A DNA stretch of 64,000 bases from a bacterium (lineage in GTDB: Bacteria; Bacillota; Bacilli; Lactobacillales; Streptococcaceae). The translations under genes were made by a program, and so were the position numbers. The DNA is taken from contig CAJNBT010000001.1 of assembly GCA_905221085.1 (NCBI GenBank), positions 310,001 to 374,000 of the forward strand. Reading direction: 5' to 3'. The notes beneath the pieces are model-generated. The model saw nothing but the letters and a program-made list of their open reading frames with translations, was not told where the DNA came from and did not search any database. This document shows, piece after piece, positions 16,004 through 25,416 of the stretch. The stretch's first letter is position 1; each line of letters starts with the position of its first letter.

Positions 16004-16650
16004 TGAATACAAGCCTAAAGTTCAGCAAACAACTCAGTTTTGGAGAGGAGATTGCTAATAGCGTGACCCATGCCGTAGGTGCAGTCATCATGCTCATCTT
16101 ACTCCCCATTTCATCAACCTATAGTTATGAGACACACGGATTTTTATCATCTATTGGCGTTTCCATTTTCGTTATCAGTCTCTTTCTCATGTTTTTATCA
16201 TCCACCATTTACCACTCTATGGCCTATGGTTCAACCCACAAATATGTCTTGAGAATCATGGATCATTCTATGATTTATGTGGCTATCGCAGGCTCTTACA
16301 CGCCCGTCGTCTTGACCTTAATGAATAACTGGTTTGGCTATCTGATTATTGCCATCCAGTGGGGAACGACCATCTTTGGTATTCTCTATAAAATCTTTGC
16401 TAAAAAAGTCAATGAGAAATTTAGCCTTGCTCTTTACTTGATTATGGGCTGGTTGGTTTTAGCTATCATTCCTGCCATTATCAGTCAAACAACGCCAATT
16501 TTCTGGAGTCTCATGGTAACTGGCGGACTCTGTTATACAGTTGGAGCTGGATTTTACGCCAAGAAAAAACCTTATTTCCACATGATTTGGCATCTCTTTA
16601 TTCTAGCAGCATCTGCCCTCCAGTACATTGCCATTGTTTATTACATGTAA
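16003..16650 (+). CDS. Hemolysin III (PAQR-family) membrane protein
   Basis: A 215-residue seven-helix membrane protein of the hemolysin III/PAQR family, whose bacterial role is unclear (membrane homeostasis is likely). Conserved metal-site features are visible: SSTIYHSMAYG (near residue 66), DHSMIYVAIAGSYTP (near 87), and HMIWHLFILAAS near the C-terminus. The ribosome site is GAGGAGG. It overlaps the DUF1836 gene by one base, and a strong terminator follows. Confidence 0.9.
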   Translation: MNTSLKFSKQLSFGEEIANSVTHAVGAVIMLILLPISSTYSYETHGFLSSIGVSIFVISLFLMFLSSTIYHSMAYGSTHKYVLRIMDHSMIYVAIAGSYTPVVLTLMNNWFGYLIIAIQWGTTIFGILYKIFAKKVNEKFSLALYLIMGWLVLAIIPAIISQTTPIFWSLMVTGGLCYTVGAGFYAKKKPYFHMIWHLFILAASALQYIAIVYYM

Positions 16651-16683
16651 AAAAGTTGAGAAATTCAATCTCAACTTTTTTCT
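16649..16683. terminator. Bidirectional terminator between hlyIII and pdxT
   Basis: AAAAAAGTTGAGA / TCTCAACTTTTTT with a 7-nt loop. The minus-strand arm overlaps the last codons of pdxT. Confidence 0.85.
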
Positions 16684-17252
16684 TTGCACATATTGATAAA
16701 GTACTGGTGCAAGCTTACATTATCAGTCAATTCTGGATGAAAAGAAGTTACCAGCATATTTTTGTCTTGGGCTGCAACGATTTGATTATCAACACTTGCT
16801 AGAACTTCTACACCTTCTCCAACACTACTGATAATTGGACCACGGATAAAGGTCATTGGAATCTGACCAACTCCCTTACATTCTGCTTCCGTATAGAAAC
16901 TCCCTAGTTGGCGCCCATAGGCATTACGCTCGACCACCATATCCATAGTTCCTAGATGACTCTCGTCCTGAGAAGTAATTTCCTTAGCCAGCAAAATCAA
17001 GCCTGCACAGGTTCCAAAGGCTGGTAAGCCAGATAGAATAGCTTCTCGAATGGGAATCAGCATGTTCTGGTCTCGTAAAAGCTTGCCCATGGTTGTAGAC
17101 TCACCTCCAGGTAATATCAAACCCGACAAGTCACTCTGATGTTGCTGAAAATCCTCTAAATTTCTGATTTCAACACCCTCGACACCTAATCGATCTAGTA
17201 CTTTTGCATGTTCTACAAAAGCACCTTGTAAGGCCAATATTCCGATTTTCAT
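16671..17252 (-). CDS. pdxT: Pyridoxal 5'-phosphate synthase, glutaminase subunit
   Basis: Releases ammonia from glutamine and channels it to PdxS for vitamin B6 synthesis. It has 193 residues. [11 protein letters not shown] (near 46) forms the oxyanion region, [10 protein letters not shown] holds the nucleophile Cys near residue 79, and TSFHPELT holds the catalytic His near 169 with Glu two residues on. It directly abuts pdxS. The terminator hairpin overlaps its 3' end. Confidence 0.95.
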   Translation of the reverse strand: MKIGILALQGAFVEHAKVLDRLGVEGVEIRNLEDFQQHQSDLSGLILPGGESTTMGKLLRDQNMLIPIREAILSGLPAFGTCAGLILLAKEITSQDESHLGTMDMVVERNAYGRQLGSFYTEAECKGVGQIPMTFIRGPIISSVGEGVEVLASVDNQIVAAQDKNMLVTSFHPELTDNVSLHQYFINMCKEKS

Positions 17253-18128
17253 CTATTTTCCTCGCTCAGCCATGAGGATTTGGATCTCATTTTCATTGAT
17301 ACCAACCATGGCTTCTCCTAAATCTTCAGAGATTTGAGCTAGGATTTGAGGATTTCTGAAGTTAGTCACAGCCTTAACAATGGCGCTCGCTCGTTTAACA
17401 GGATCTCCTGACTTGAAAATACCTGAACCGACAAAGACACCCTCTGCCCCTAATTGCATCATCAGCGCAGCATCTGCTGGCGTTGCAACGCCTCCAGCTG
17501 CGAAGTTAACAACTGGCAATTTTCCATGTTCATAAACATATTGAACCAATTCAACAGGGACTTGCAAGTCCTTGGCAGCAACATAAAGCTCGTCCTCACG
17601 TAAATTTTGAATGCGACGGATTTCTTGATTCATCATACGCATATGGCGAACAGCTTGGACGATATCTCCTGTACCCGGTTCTCCTTTTGTACGAATCATA
17701 GAAGCACCTTCAGCGATACGACGCAAGGCTTCTCCCAAATCCTTAGCCCCACAGACAAAAGGAACTTGGAATTCTTTCTTGTCCACATGGAAACGATCGT
17801 CAGCTGGAGATAAAACTTCACTCTCATCGATATAGTCAATCTCAATAGCCTCTAAAATCTGAGCTTCAACAAAATGCCCGATTCTAACCTTGGCCATCAC
17901 TGGAATACTAACCGCTTCTTGGATTTCCTTAATCATCTTTGGATCACTCATACGGGAAACACCACCAGCTGCACGAATATCAGCTGGAATCCGCTCTAAG
18001 GCCATCACAGCTGCCGCACCTGCAGCCTCTGCAATACGGGCCTGTTCAGGATTTTGAACGTCCATGATAACCCCGCCTTTAAGCATCTGTGCTAAGTTTT
18101 TATTTAGTTCATAACGATTTTCAGTCAT
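17253..18128 (-). CDS. pdxS: Pyridoxal 5'-phosphate synthase, synthase subunit
   Basis: Forms PLP from ribose 5-phosphate, glyceraldehyde 3-phosphate and ammonia; a dodecamer with PdxT. It has 291 residues from ATG 18128, supported by GAGGA upstream; the in-frame ATG at 18146 precedes that site. Family runs are visible: [35 protein letters not shown] with catalytic Lys, [20 protein letters not shown] and [10 protein letters not shown]. No MocR-type regulator gene (PdxR) is adjacent. Confidence 0.96.
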   Translation of the reverse strand: MTENRYELNKNLAQMLKGGVIMDVQNPEQARIAEAAGAAAVMALERIPADIRAAGGVSRMSDPKMIKEIQEAVSIPVMAKVRIGHFVEAQILEAIEIDYIDESEVLSPADDRFHVDKKEFQVPFVCGAKDLGEALRRIAEGASMIRTKGEPGTGDIVQAVRHMRMMNQEIRRIQNLREDELYVAAKDLQVPVELVQYVYEHGKLPVVNFAAGGVATPADAALMMQLGAEGVFVGSGIFKSGDPVKRASAIVKAVTNFRNPQILAQISEDLGEAMVGINENEIQILMAERGK

Positions 18129-18234
18129 TTGTTTTATCCTCATCATTTGTATTGGTAGCTACTATTTCATTTTAAGTCAGATTTGGAGGAATCACAAGAT
18201 AAAAAAACCATAATTGTATGGGGACAAATCATCT

Positions 18235-18272
18235 AAAAAACTATCTGACCTTAACTTAAGGCCAGATAGTTC
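18235..18272 (-). terminator. nox terminator
   Basis: A long imperfect stem, AACTATCTGGCCTTAA pairing with TTAAGGTCAGATAGTT, followed on the minus strand by TTTTTTAG. Confidence 0.8.
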
Positions 18273-18280
18273 ATCAAATT

Positions 18281-19660
18281 TTATTTTTCAGCTGTAAGTG
18301 CAGCCATTGTGATATAGTTGTATGGTTTGTTGAAGTGTGGCAAGAAGAATAGGTCTGTCAATGCCAATTTATCAATTGTAACATGCTCTTGGATAGCAAG
18401 TGAGAACATATGGATTCCCATACTGATAGCAGAATCACGTGATACCATTTGAGCGCCAAGAATTTCACGGCTGTCTTTATCAAAGACAATCTTGATTGCT
18501 ACTTCATGGTTATCATGTTTCATAAATTCTGGTTTTTGTAGATCGTTAAAGCCTGTTTCAGTCGCATTGTAACCTGCTGCTTTTGCTTTTTCAAGAGTTA
18601 AACCAGTTGAAACCATGTGAAGGCCGTAGATTGAGATACCGTTTGAACCTTGAACACCGATTCCTTCCAATTCATGTCCACAAGCGTTGTAAGCACCAAC
18701 AATACCAGTACGAACAGCATTTGAAGCAAGAGCGATGTAGCTTGTATCTTTACGAGCATTGTCATAAACAGTCGCACAGTCACCTACTGCATAAACTCCT
18801 GGAATTGATGTTTCTTGTTTCTTGTCTACAAGGAAGGCACCGTTGCGGAATAGTTCAATCTTACCATCAGCAAGAGATGTGTTTGGACGGAAACCAACCG
18901 CAAGAACAACCATATCCACATCAAATGTTTCTTTGTCTGTTACCAAGCGTTCTACTTTTCCATCACCTTGGATAGCTTTTACTGTTTGACCAAGCGCCAA
19001 GCGGATGTTGTTTTCTTCCAAGTTCTTCGCCATCATTTGAGTGAAGTCTTTGTCATAGTAACCGTTCAAAACAGTGTCTACAATATCAACAAGGACAACT
19101 TCTTTTCCAAGACGTTCGAAAGCTTCAGCAAGTTCAACACCGATATAACCACCACCAACAACAGCGATGCGATCTAGGTGTTTGCTCTTGTCAGCAAGTT
19201 TTTCGATGACTTCTTCTGCGTTTTGGTACAATTTAACGAATTGAACGTTCTCAAGCGTTGCTTTGAATTCACGGTTCCCCTTAACAATTTCAGCCCCTTC
19301 GATTGGTGGCAAGATTGGTGTAGAACCTGTAGCGAAAATCAATTTCTCGTATGATTCTTTGTGCTCTTTTCCTTCAACTTCTGCAGTCACAACTTTGTTG
19401 TCGTAGTCAATTGAAAGAACAGGTGAGTTCATGTAAACTTTAGCACCTTTTGCTTCCAATTTTTCTTTATCAGAATAGAACAAGCCTTCAGCACCGTCAA
19501 TTTGTTCCCCAATCCAAAGGGCCATTCCACATCCTAGGAAAGAGATGTTAGAGTTTTGGTCAAATACAACGATTTCGTTCTCATTTCCAAAATTATCCAA
19601 CATAGTATTAATACATGCTGTACCAGCGTGGTTAGCACCAACTACAACGATTTTACTCAT
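18281..19660 (-). CDS. nox: NADH oxidase, water-forming
   Basis: FAD enzyme that reduces O2 to water with NADH, protecting against oxygen and regenerating NAD+. It has 459 residues. The N-terminal FAD motif is [13 protein letters not shown], the redox-active Cys is in [12 protein letters not shown] (near residue 44), the NADH-binding motif is [15 protein letters not shown] (near 167), and the second FAD site is [10 protein letters not shown]. It has a TAGGAA-type ribosome site. It is divergent from the flavin cassette across a 317-bp region carrying two promoters and two cre-like sites. Confidence 0.96.
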   Translation of the reverse strand: MSKIVVVGANHAGTACINTMLDNFGNENEIVVFDQNSNISFLGCGMALWIGEQIDGAEGLFYSDKEKLEAKGAKVYMNSPVLSIDYDNKVVTAEVEGKEHKESYEKLIFATGSTPILPPIEGAEIVKGNREFKATLENVQFVKLYQNAEEVIEKLADKSKHLDRIAVVGGGYIGVELAEAFERLGKEVVLVDIVDTVLNGYYDKDFTQMMAKNLEENNIRLALGQTVKAIQGDGKVERLVTDKETFDVDMVVLAVGFRPNTSLADGKIELFRNGAFLVDKKQETSIPGVYAVGDCATVYDNARKDTSYIALASNAVRTGIVGAYNACGHELEGIGVQGSNGISIYGLHMVSTGLTLEKAKAAGYNATETGFNDLQKPEFMKHDNHEVAIKIVFDKDSREILGAQMVSRDSAISMGIHMFSLAIQEHVTIDKLALTDLFFLPHFNKPYNYITMAALTAEK

Positions 19661-19697
19661 AGAAAATTCCTACCTTCAATTTTAAATTTACCCTTCT

Positions 19698-19726
19698 AGT
19701 ATAACATTTACTGTTAGCGTTTACAA
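19698..19726 (-). promoter_or_regulatory. nox promoter
   Basis: On the minus strand TTGTAA (19726-19721), a 17-bp spacer and TATACT (19703-19698) with a TGT extension. It occupies the nox-proximal part of the 317-bp intergenic region 19661-19977; the apbE-proximal part is described separately, and 19730-19837 shows only AT-rich sequence with nothing I can assign. Confidence 0.75.
19712..19725 (-). promoter_or_regulatory. Perfect cre site inside the nox promoter
   Basis: The minus strand reads TGTAAACGCTAACA, a full match to TGWAANCGNTNWCA, covering the -35 box and spacer. CcpA binding here would be expected to repress. Confidence 0.8.
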
Positions 19727-19859
19727 GTTTTTTGTTTATAATTTTACTTTTTTCATGATTTTCTACATTCTAACCTAATTCTATAGATTATAATATTAGT
19801 CTATATTTAGATTTTTTGATTTTTCTGAGCATATTTCTTGACAACTTTACAAATTTCAT

Positions 19860-19888
19860 TTGTGAAAACGCTGACTTTATGGTATGCT
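19860..19888 (+). promoter_or_regulatory. Promoter of the apbE-FMN reductase operon with cre-like site
   Basis: TTGTGA (19860-19865), 17-bp spacer, TATGCT (19883-19888) with a TGG extension. TGAAAACGCTGACT at 19863-19876 matches the cre consensus except for the last base and overlaps the -35 box. Confidence 0.6.
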
Positions 19889-19977
19889 AATATCATGGAA
19901 AGAAATTGTAAGGGGTTAAACTTAATATAAACTTAACATATTTCACCTTCTTTTCATAAGAGAAAGGAGTTGGTAGC

Positions 19978-20901
19978 TTGCCTCTTAGTTCACATTCTGA
20001 ACGGCTAATGGGGACTACTATCACTATTTCATTGATAGATGAGCGAGCCGATATCTTGCTCCAAAAATCCTTTGATTTGCTCAAAGAGCTCGAATACCGC
20101 TTCAATGCCAATAGCCAAAAATCTGAGTTGATGGAAATCAATCATCAAGCTGGAATAGCTCCAGTCAAGGTTCATCCAGACCTGTTTGAACTGATTTCAC
20201 TTGGCTTAGAGCATAGCCTAGCGCCCTCTAGCCATCTCAATATCAGCATTGGCCCCTTAATTCAAACCTGGCGTATCGGTTTTTCAGATGCCAAGGTCGC
20301 CCAGCCTCAAGAAATTGAATCGGTGCTACCTCTAATCAATCCTCATTATATCGAGTTAGATTCTTCTACTTTCACTGTGTTTTTAAAACAGAAAGGAATG
20401 AAGATCGATCTAGGTTGTTTAGCCAAGGGTTATAGTGCGGATAAAGTTGCCCAATTTCTTAGAGAAGAGGGAGTGACATCTGCCTTGATTAATCTGGGAG
20501 GGAATATCCTGACCATTGGAAAAAATCAGGCAAGAGGGGAACAGCCTTGGCAAATTGGGATTCAAGACCCAGCCAATCCGAGGGGAAATCACTTAATGAC
20601 CATCCCTGCTGTCAATAAATCTGTCGTGACTTCAGGTATTTATGAACGTCACCTAACAATCGATGGAAAAGATTACCATCATATTTTTGACAGTCAAACA
20701 GGATATCCTGTTGAAACGGAACTAGCTAGTCTTACCATCATCTCTGATAAATCCGTTGATGGTGAAATCTGGACAACTCGTCTTTTTGGAGAAAGACCTG
20801 CTTCTATCCTCTGGCAAGTCGAAAGTTTGGAGGGCATCGAAGCCATCCTAATCGATAAGGAAGGTCACCTAAGTTGTTCTTCAGGAATTCCTACTCTATA
20901 G
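19978..20901 (+). CDS. apbE: FAD:protein FMN transferase, cytoplasmic form
   Basis: Attaches FMN covalently, through a phosphoester bond, to a Thr or Ser in a DxxSGA[ST]-type motif of a partner protein. It has 307 residues. Family features: MGTTITI at the N-terminus, DLGCLAKGYSADKVAQFL (near 141), INLGGNILTIG (near 170) and HIFDSQTGYPVE (near 236). Unlike most ApbE proteins there is no signal peptide or lipobox, so it should work in the cytoplasm. The start is TTG 19978 with AAAGGAG 8 nt upstream; the next ATG (20008) has no ribosome site. The likely substrate is encoded two genes downstream. Confidence 0.9.
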   Translation: MPLSSHSERLMGTTITISLIDERADILLQKSFDLLKELEYRFNANSQKSELMEINHQAGIAPVKVHPDLFELISLGLEHSLAPSSHLNISIGPLIQTWRIGFSDAKVAQPQEIESVLPLINPHYIELDSSTFTVFLKQKGMKIDLGCLAKGYSADKVAQFLREEGVTSALINLGGNILTIGKNQARGEQPWQIGIQDPANPRGNHLMTIPAVNKSVVTSGIYERHLTIDGKDYHHIFDSQTGYPVETELASLTIISDKSVDGEIWTTRLFGERPASILWQVESLEGIEAILIDKEGHLSCSSGIPTL

Positions 20902-20960
20902 AAACAGATGTTTCAATGGAGTTTTAAAATCGTATTATGTAAAAAGAGAAAGGAAATCTC

Positions 20961-21566
20961 ATGTTAAAACTTATTGCTATTGTTGGAACAAATTCAAAAC
21001 GTTCTACAAACCGTCAATTGCTTCAATACATGCAAAAACACTTTGCTGACAAAGCTGAAATTGAACTTGTTGAAATTAAAGACATTCCTGTCTTTAACAA
21101 ACCAGCTGACAAGCAAGTACCTGCTGAAATTCTAGAAATAGCTGCTAAAATTGAAGAGGCAGATGGCGTTATTATCGGTACTCCTGAGTATGACCACTCT
21201 ATCCCAGCTGTTTTGATGAGCGCTCTTGCTTGGTTGTCTTATGGTATCTACCCACTTTTGAATAAACCAATCATGATTACAGGTGCTTCATATGGTACGC
21301 TTGGTTCATCACGTGCCCAATTACAACTTCGCCAAATCTTGAATGCTCCAGAAATTAAAGCAAGTGTCCTTCCAGATGAATTCTTGCTTTCACATTCTCT
21401 TCAAGCCTTCAACCCAAGTGGTGACCTAGTGGATCTTGATGTTATTAAAAAATTGGATGCCACTTTTGACGACTTCCGTATCTTTGTAAAAATCACAGAA
21501 AAATTGCGTAACGCACAAGAACTACTTCGCAAAGATGCTGAAGACTTTGACTGGGAAAATTTGTAA
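20961..21566 (+). CDS. NADPH-dependent FMN reductase family protein
   Basis: Flavodoxin-like flavoprotein that uses NAD(P)H to reduce FMN or quinone-type acceptors. It has 201 residues. The phosphate-binding loop is GTNSKRSTNRQLL (residues 8-20), and the flavin-contact runs are GTPEYDHSIPAVLMSALAWLS (two overlapping family motifs, near 73) and GASYGTLGSSRAQ. It has a strong AAAGG ribosome site. It is the middle gene of the apbE cassette, 18 bp before a longer paralogue. It lacks the C-terminal extension and flavinylation motif of that paralogue. Confidence 0.88.
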   Translation: MLKLIAIVGTNSKRSTNRQLLQYMQKHFADKAEIELVEIKDIPVFNKPADKQVPAEILEIAAKIEEADGVIIGTPEYDHSIPAVLMSALAWLSYGIYPLLNKPIMITGASYGTLGSSRAQLQLRQILNAPEIKASVLPDEFLLSHSLQAFNPSGDLVDLDVIKKLDATFDDFRIFVKITEKLRNAQELLRKDAEDFDWENL

Positions 21567-21584
21567 GATAGGAGACCAAAAAGA

Positions 21585-22823
21585 ATGAAATTTGTTGGAC
21601 TTGTAGGATCAAACTACGATCAATCATATAACCGTAAACTCTTGGAATTTATCCGTCGTCACTTCAAACTTAAATTTGAATTAGAAGTTCTTGAAATTGA
21701 TGAAGTTCCAATGTTTAACCAAGACGAAAAATGGGACGAAAGTTTCCAATTACGTTATTTATATAACAAAATTACTCGTGCTGATGGTGTCATTATCGCT
21801 ACTCCTGAGCACAACCATACAATCTCAGCTTCTCTAAAATCTGTTCTTGAATGGCTTTCATATGAAGTTCATCCATTTGAAAACAAGCCAGTCATGATTG
21901 TGGGTGCTTCTTACTACGACCAAGGTACTTCTCGTGCCCAAGTTCACCTTCGTAAGATTCTTGACGCTCCAGGTGTCAATGCCTACACACTTCCAGGAAA
22001 TGAATTCCTTCTCGGTAAAGCTAAAGAAGCCTTTGATGTTAATGGGAATATCACAAATGAAGGAACTATTAATTTCCTTGAAACATGTTTAGACAACTTT
22101 GTGAAATATGTGGGAGTCGTTTCAAAATTGAAAAAACCAAAACCAATCGCACCAGAAGATTTATATTGTACAAATCCAATCGCAACTACCATTCAAGGAG
22201 TTGACCCTGATGATCCTGAATGGGTAGAAAAAGCTGCTGAGCTTGTTGGAGCTGTTTCTGGAGATACTTACGTTAAATTAGACCACGGTATCTTGACAGT
22301 TAACCAAATTGATATGTTCTTGAAAGCAATGCCATTTGAGTTGACATATGCGGATGATAATAACCAATTCTTGTACTACAATAACGCCCACCAAGATCCA
22401 AACACAATGTATGGTAAACGTGTGCGAGTTCAAGCAGGTAGCCGACTAGGAACAGTACATGCTTCTCTACCACCTGCAAGAATGAAAAACGTTGAGTGGG
22501 TTGTAGGCGTATTACGTAATGGTGATCAAGAGTATGTTCGTACAATTGTGCCAGGAACACCAGAAGGTGTTATTAATACACATAACTACAAGGCAATGTA
22601 CTACCCAGATGGTTCATATGCTGGAATTAATGAAATTATCTTTAATTTCCAACCATGGCTTGATTGGTACTTAGAAACAACTGGTCAACGTCTAGTTGGT
22701 GGAAATGCTGCAGCTCCTGCTGGAGGACATGGCGGAGCAGATGCCACATCTGGAGCTTCTGATGCAGGTGATGCTGGAAGCCACGGTGGTGACGCCGATG
22801 CTACATCTGGCGCAAGTAACTAA
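21585..22823 (+). CDS. FMN reductase with PAS-like domain and tandem flavinylation motifs
   Basis: A 412-residue three-part protein. Residues ~1-180 form a flavodoxin-like NADPH:FMN reductase (GSNYDQSYNRKLL, TPEHNHTISASLKSVLEWLS, GASYYDQGTSRAQ), paralogous to the gene before it. Residues ~230-365 look like a PAS fold of the DUF438/PAS_10 sort (ILTVNQIDMFLKAMPFELTY; YGKRVRVQ; later NEIIFNFQPWLDWY). The tail is Gly/Ala/Asp-rich with two DATSGAS motifs at residues 386-392 and 405-411, matching the ApbE acceptor motif with Ser392 and Ser411 as predicted FMN sites. I infer an electron relay NAD(P)H to bound flavin to covalent FMN. The final acceptor is unknown. Confidence 0.85.
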   Translation: MKFVGLVGSNYDQSYNRKLLEFIRRHFKLKFELEVLEIDEVPMFNQDEKWDESFQLRYLYNKITRADGVIIATPEHNHTISASLKSVLEWLSYEVHPFENKPVMIVGASYYDQGTSRAQVHLRKILDAPGVNAYTLPGNEFLLGKAKEAFDVNGNITNEGTINFLETCLDNFVKYVGVVSKLKKPKPIAPEDLYCTNPIATTIQGVDPDDPEWVEKAAELVGAVSGDTYVKLDHGILTVNQIDMFLKAMPFELTYADDNNQFLYYNNAHQDPNTMYGKRVRVQAGSRLGTVHASLPPARMKNVEWVVGVLRNGDQEYVRTIVPGTPEGVINTHNYKAMYYPDGSYAGINEIIFNFQPWLDWYLETTGQRLVGGNAAAPAGGHGGADATSGASDAGDAGSHGGDADATSGASN

Positions 22824-22833
22824 TAATAGTTTT

Positions 22834-22857
22834 AGGAACCATCTTGGTTCCTTTTTT
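22834..22857 (+). terminator. Terminator of the flavin cassette
   Basis: AGGAACCA / TGGTTCCT with a 3-nt loop, then a T-run. Confidence 0.85.
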
Positions 22858-22862
22858 AGCAA

Positions 22863-22895
22863 AAAAGACTAGCAAACACAAACTGCTAGTCTTTT
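22863..22895. terminator. Bidirectional terminator, DUF896 gene side
   Basis: AAAAGACTAGCA / TGCTAGTCTTTT, a perfect 12-bp stem with a 9-nt loop. It serves the minus-strand DUF896 gene and backs up the previous terminator. Confidence 0.8.
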
Positions 22896-22937
22896 GGTTA
22901 TTATTTCATCTATCTTTGTTAAAAGAAAGAATATTTA

Positions 22938-23195
22938 TTATGAATTTGGGTCATCGTGACTACGGCCATGTAAACCTTTTTCACGTTGTACCTGACGTAG
23001 TTTTTCTGGTGTAACATCATTACCTTCTTCGTCCACAATTTTGATTCCCTCAATGTGGTGACGAACAGAGCGACGATAACCTTCGATGTACTCCTCACGT
23101 AGTTTAGCTTGTTCCACTTTTTCTTCTGGTGTCAAGCCTTCTGCTTTTTTCTTTTTAGCAAGCTCATTGATACGATCAATTTTTTTCTGATCCAT
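22938..23195 (-). CDS. DUF896 family protein (YnzC-like)
   Basis: An 85-residue cytoplasmic protein of the DUF896/YnzC family, function unclear (the Bacillus relative YnzC is SOS-linked). The N-terminal half is a helical hairpin, [20 protein letters not shown], typical of the family, followed by [21 protein letters not shown]. The C-terminus is short and polar. It has an AAAGGAG ribosome site before ATG 23195. It lies just downstream of glyS on the same strand and may be part of that transcript. Confidence 0.88.
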   Translation of the reverse strand: MDQKKIDRINELAKKKKAEGLTPEEKVEQAKLREEYIEGYRRSVRHHIEGIKIVDEEGNDVTPEKLRQVQREKGLHGRSHDDPNS

Positions 23196-23236
23196 TTCTT
23201 CTCCTTTGTGATAAGATAAAGTCCGTTTATCAAATT

Positions 23237-25273
23237 TTATTTAGTGTTAATTTGGTTAAAACGAGCAAGTTTAGCTGCTTTTTGAGTTAAATGAGACAAG
23301 ATAGCCAAGCGATTTTTACGAACAGCCTGATCTTCTGCCATTACCATGGTGTTCTCAAAGAAAGCATCAATAACTGGACTAAGCGCAAAGAGCTGTTTCA
23401 ATTGTTGACTGGCAGTCCCTGACAAAACGAGTGATTCGACGGCTTCTGCCAAGGCTTTCTCTTGGTCATTTTCAAAAAGTGCTGAATCAACTGTAGCAAC
23501 ACCTTCTGCCTTCTCAGCCAAGTTAAAGGCACGAGAAAGTGATTCAACAGATGGTTTGAAATCTTCTTCCTTGCTTGCTTCTACGAGAGCACTTGCTGCT
23601 TCCAACATATCCGCCACAACAAAGTTTGATCCTGCAAGAACGGCTTCCTTGATGTCTTTTGGAGTAGAACCCATCATCTTATCAACACGAGCCTTGATAA
23701 AGTCCATAACCTCTGCCTTATTTTCATAAGTCAAGCTGTCAAATGTTAGATCATAAAGGCTATCAATCAGCTCATCCATAGCAATGTGCCAACCAAAGGC
23801 ATCCAAGATACGAACCACACCTTGAGTTGCACGGCGAAGAGCATAAGGGTCATTAGATCCTGATGGAATCAAACCTACTGAGAAGAAACTCAAAATCGTA
23901 TCCAATTTATCTGCAATGGCAAGCACTGCACCGACCTTGCTCTCTGGAAGTTCTCCTTCAGCTGATGTAGGCATGTAGTGTTCACGAATAGCAGCTGCCA
24001 CAGCTGGAGTTTCACCAGCAAGAAGGGCATATTTCTCCCCCATAATTCCTTGGAGTTCGTCAAATTCACCAACCATACCTGTCAACAAGTCAAACTTGTA
24101 AATGGCTGCTGCACGGGCTAAGTCAATCGTTTCATCCGCTGACAAACCAGCTTTTTCTGCCAAGAGAATAGCAATCTGACCAGTACGAATCATGTGTTCA
24201 CGAAGGGAACCAATTTTCTCATGGAAGGTGACATTGTTTAATTTTTCAACAAGATCTGAAATAACCAATTTTTGGTCTTCACGCCAGAAGAATTCACCGT
24301 CTTCTAAGCGAGCTACTAAGACTTTTTCATTTCCTTTAATGACATTTTCCAAATGCTCTGCATTTCCGTTACGAACAGAAATGAAGTTTGGCAAGAGCTT
24401 GCCATCTTGATCACGAACAACAAAGTAACGTTGGTGTTCTTTCATCGAAGTCACCAAGACTTCTTCCGGAACTTCAAGGTATTTGGCATCAAAACTTCCC
24501 ATAAAGGCAGTTGGGTATTCAACCAAGTTCAAGACTTCATTCAGCAAGTCAGCATCAATTTCGATATGTACACTGTGTTCAGCTTCGATTGCCTTAATTT
24601 GGTCAATAATCATTTGCTCACGTTCACGTGGATCTGCGATTACAAACTGCTTACGAAGATCTTCTTCATAGCTCAAAGCTGACTGAATCTTTGTTTCTTG
24701 TCCCAAGAAACGATGGCCACGGCTCACACGATCACCCTTGATATCAAGGAAATCCAAATCAAACTCTTGCTCATCTAAAAGAACGGTTAAAGTGTGAACA
24801 GGGCGGATGTATTCAAAGCTATTTCCTGCCCAGTGCATGCTAACAGGGAAAGTCAGTGACTTCAAGACATCTACAACACCAGGAACAATGGCTTCAACTG
24901 CTTGACCAACTTCTTCCTTAGTGACATAGACATATTCTTCACCCTTGATTTCACGGAATTCAATATCTTCAACAGTCAAGCCTTTTCCACGGACGAAGCC
25001 TTGAGCTGCTTTGGTGAAATTTCCATCGCTATCCAAGGCAATTTTCTTTGCTGGACCCTTGAAATCTTCTGTCAAATCAGACTGTTTGTCTGCAAGACCA
25101 GTCACACGAACAGCCAAACGACGTGGTGTTGAGAAGGTTTGAATAGCTTCAAAAGACAGACGGTTTTCCTTGAGGAAGGCTGCCATTTTTTCGCCTAGTT
25201 GTTTTTCACTTGGTGTGACAACATAGGCTGGTAATTCTTCAAGACCGAGTTCTACTAATAAGTTTTTTGTCAT
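23237..25273 (-). CDS. glyS: Glycyl-tRNA synthetase, beta subunit
   Basis: Partner of GlyQ in the heterotetrameric bacterial glycyl-tRNA synthetase; contributes tRNA recognition and is needed for charging. It has 678 residues, the usual length. N-terminal [19 protein letters not shown] and the central HD-like region with anticodon-binding C-terminal helices match the family. ATG 25273 has GGAG upstream. It is separated from glyQ by an unusually long, hairpin-rich 211-bp spacer. Confidence 0.96.
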   Translation of the reverse strand: MTKNLLVELGLEELPAYVVTPSEKQLGEKMAAFLKENRLSFEAIQTFSTPRRLAVRVTGLADKQSDLTEDFKGPAKKIALDSDGNFTKAAQGFVRGKGLTVEDIEFREIKGEEYVYVTKEEVGQAVEAIVPGVVDVLKSLTFPVSMHWAGNSFEYIRPVHTLTVLLDEQEFDLDFLDIKGDRVSRGHRFLGQETKIQSALSYEEDLRKQFVIADPREREQMIIDQIKAIEAEHSVHIEIDADLLNEVLNLVEYPTAFMGSFDAKYLEVPEEVLVTSMKEHQRYFVVRDQDGKLLPNFISVRNGNAEHLENVIKGNEKVLVARLEDGEFFWREDQKLVISDLVEKLNNVTFHEKIGSLREHMIRTGQIAILLAEKAGLSADETIDLARAAAIYKFDLLTGMVGEFDELQGIMGEKYALLAGETPAVAAAIREHYMPTSAEGELPESKVGAVLAIADKLDTILSFFSVGLIPSGSNDPYALRRATQGVVRILDAFGWHIAMDELIDSLYDLTFDSLTYENKAEVMDFIKARVDKMMGSTPKDIKEAVLAGSNFVVADMLEAASALVEASKEEDFKPSVESLSRAFNLAEKAEGVATVDSALFENDQEKALAEAVESLVLSGTASQQLKQLFALSPVIDAFFENTMVMAEDQAVRKNRLAILSHLTQKAAKLARFNQINTK

Positions 25274-25359
25274 GTTTTTTCTCCGAAAAGTATCTTTTTA
25301 TTTTCCAGTTTGCCTTATGTGATTGGCACGCAAGCAACCAACTTCGTTGTTTCATTGCT

Positions 25360-25416
25360 AAAATTGGAGCCAAAAGTCTCCAATTTTGCCTAGTATCCTT
25401 AGCTTCACTAAGGATA
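25360..25416. other. Paired perfect hairpins in the glyQ-glyS spacer
   Basis: Two perfect stems lie back to back: AAAATTGGAG / CTCCAATTTT (25360-25387) and TATCCTTAG / CTAAGGATA (25394-25416). Neither has a T-run. The whole 25274-25484 spacer is more GC-rich than typical intergenic DNA here and holds no convincing gene. Function unknown: an RNA processing site, a small mobile repeat or a translational buffer are all possible. Confidence 0.5.

Noticed and set aside
19844..19858. ACAAAT-TTC-ATTTGT palindrome near apbE as a Rex or PerR operator
   Set aside because: It does not match the Rex consensus TTGTGAA-N4-TTCACAA and is short; chance in AT-rich DNA is likely.
19978..20040. Lipoprotein signal on ApbE
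   Set aside because: The N-terminus is polar with no hydrophobic helix or lipobox Cys from any plausible start.
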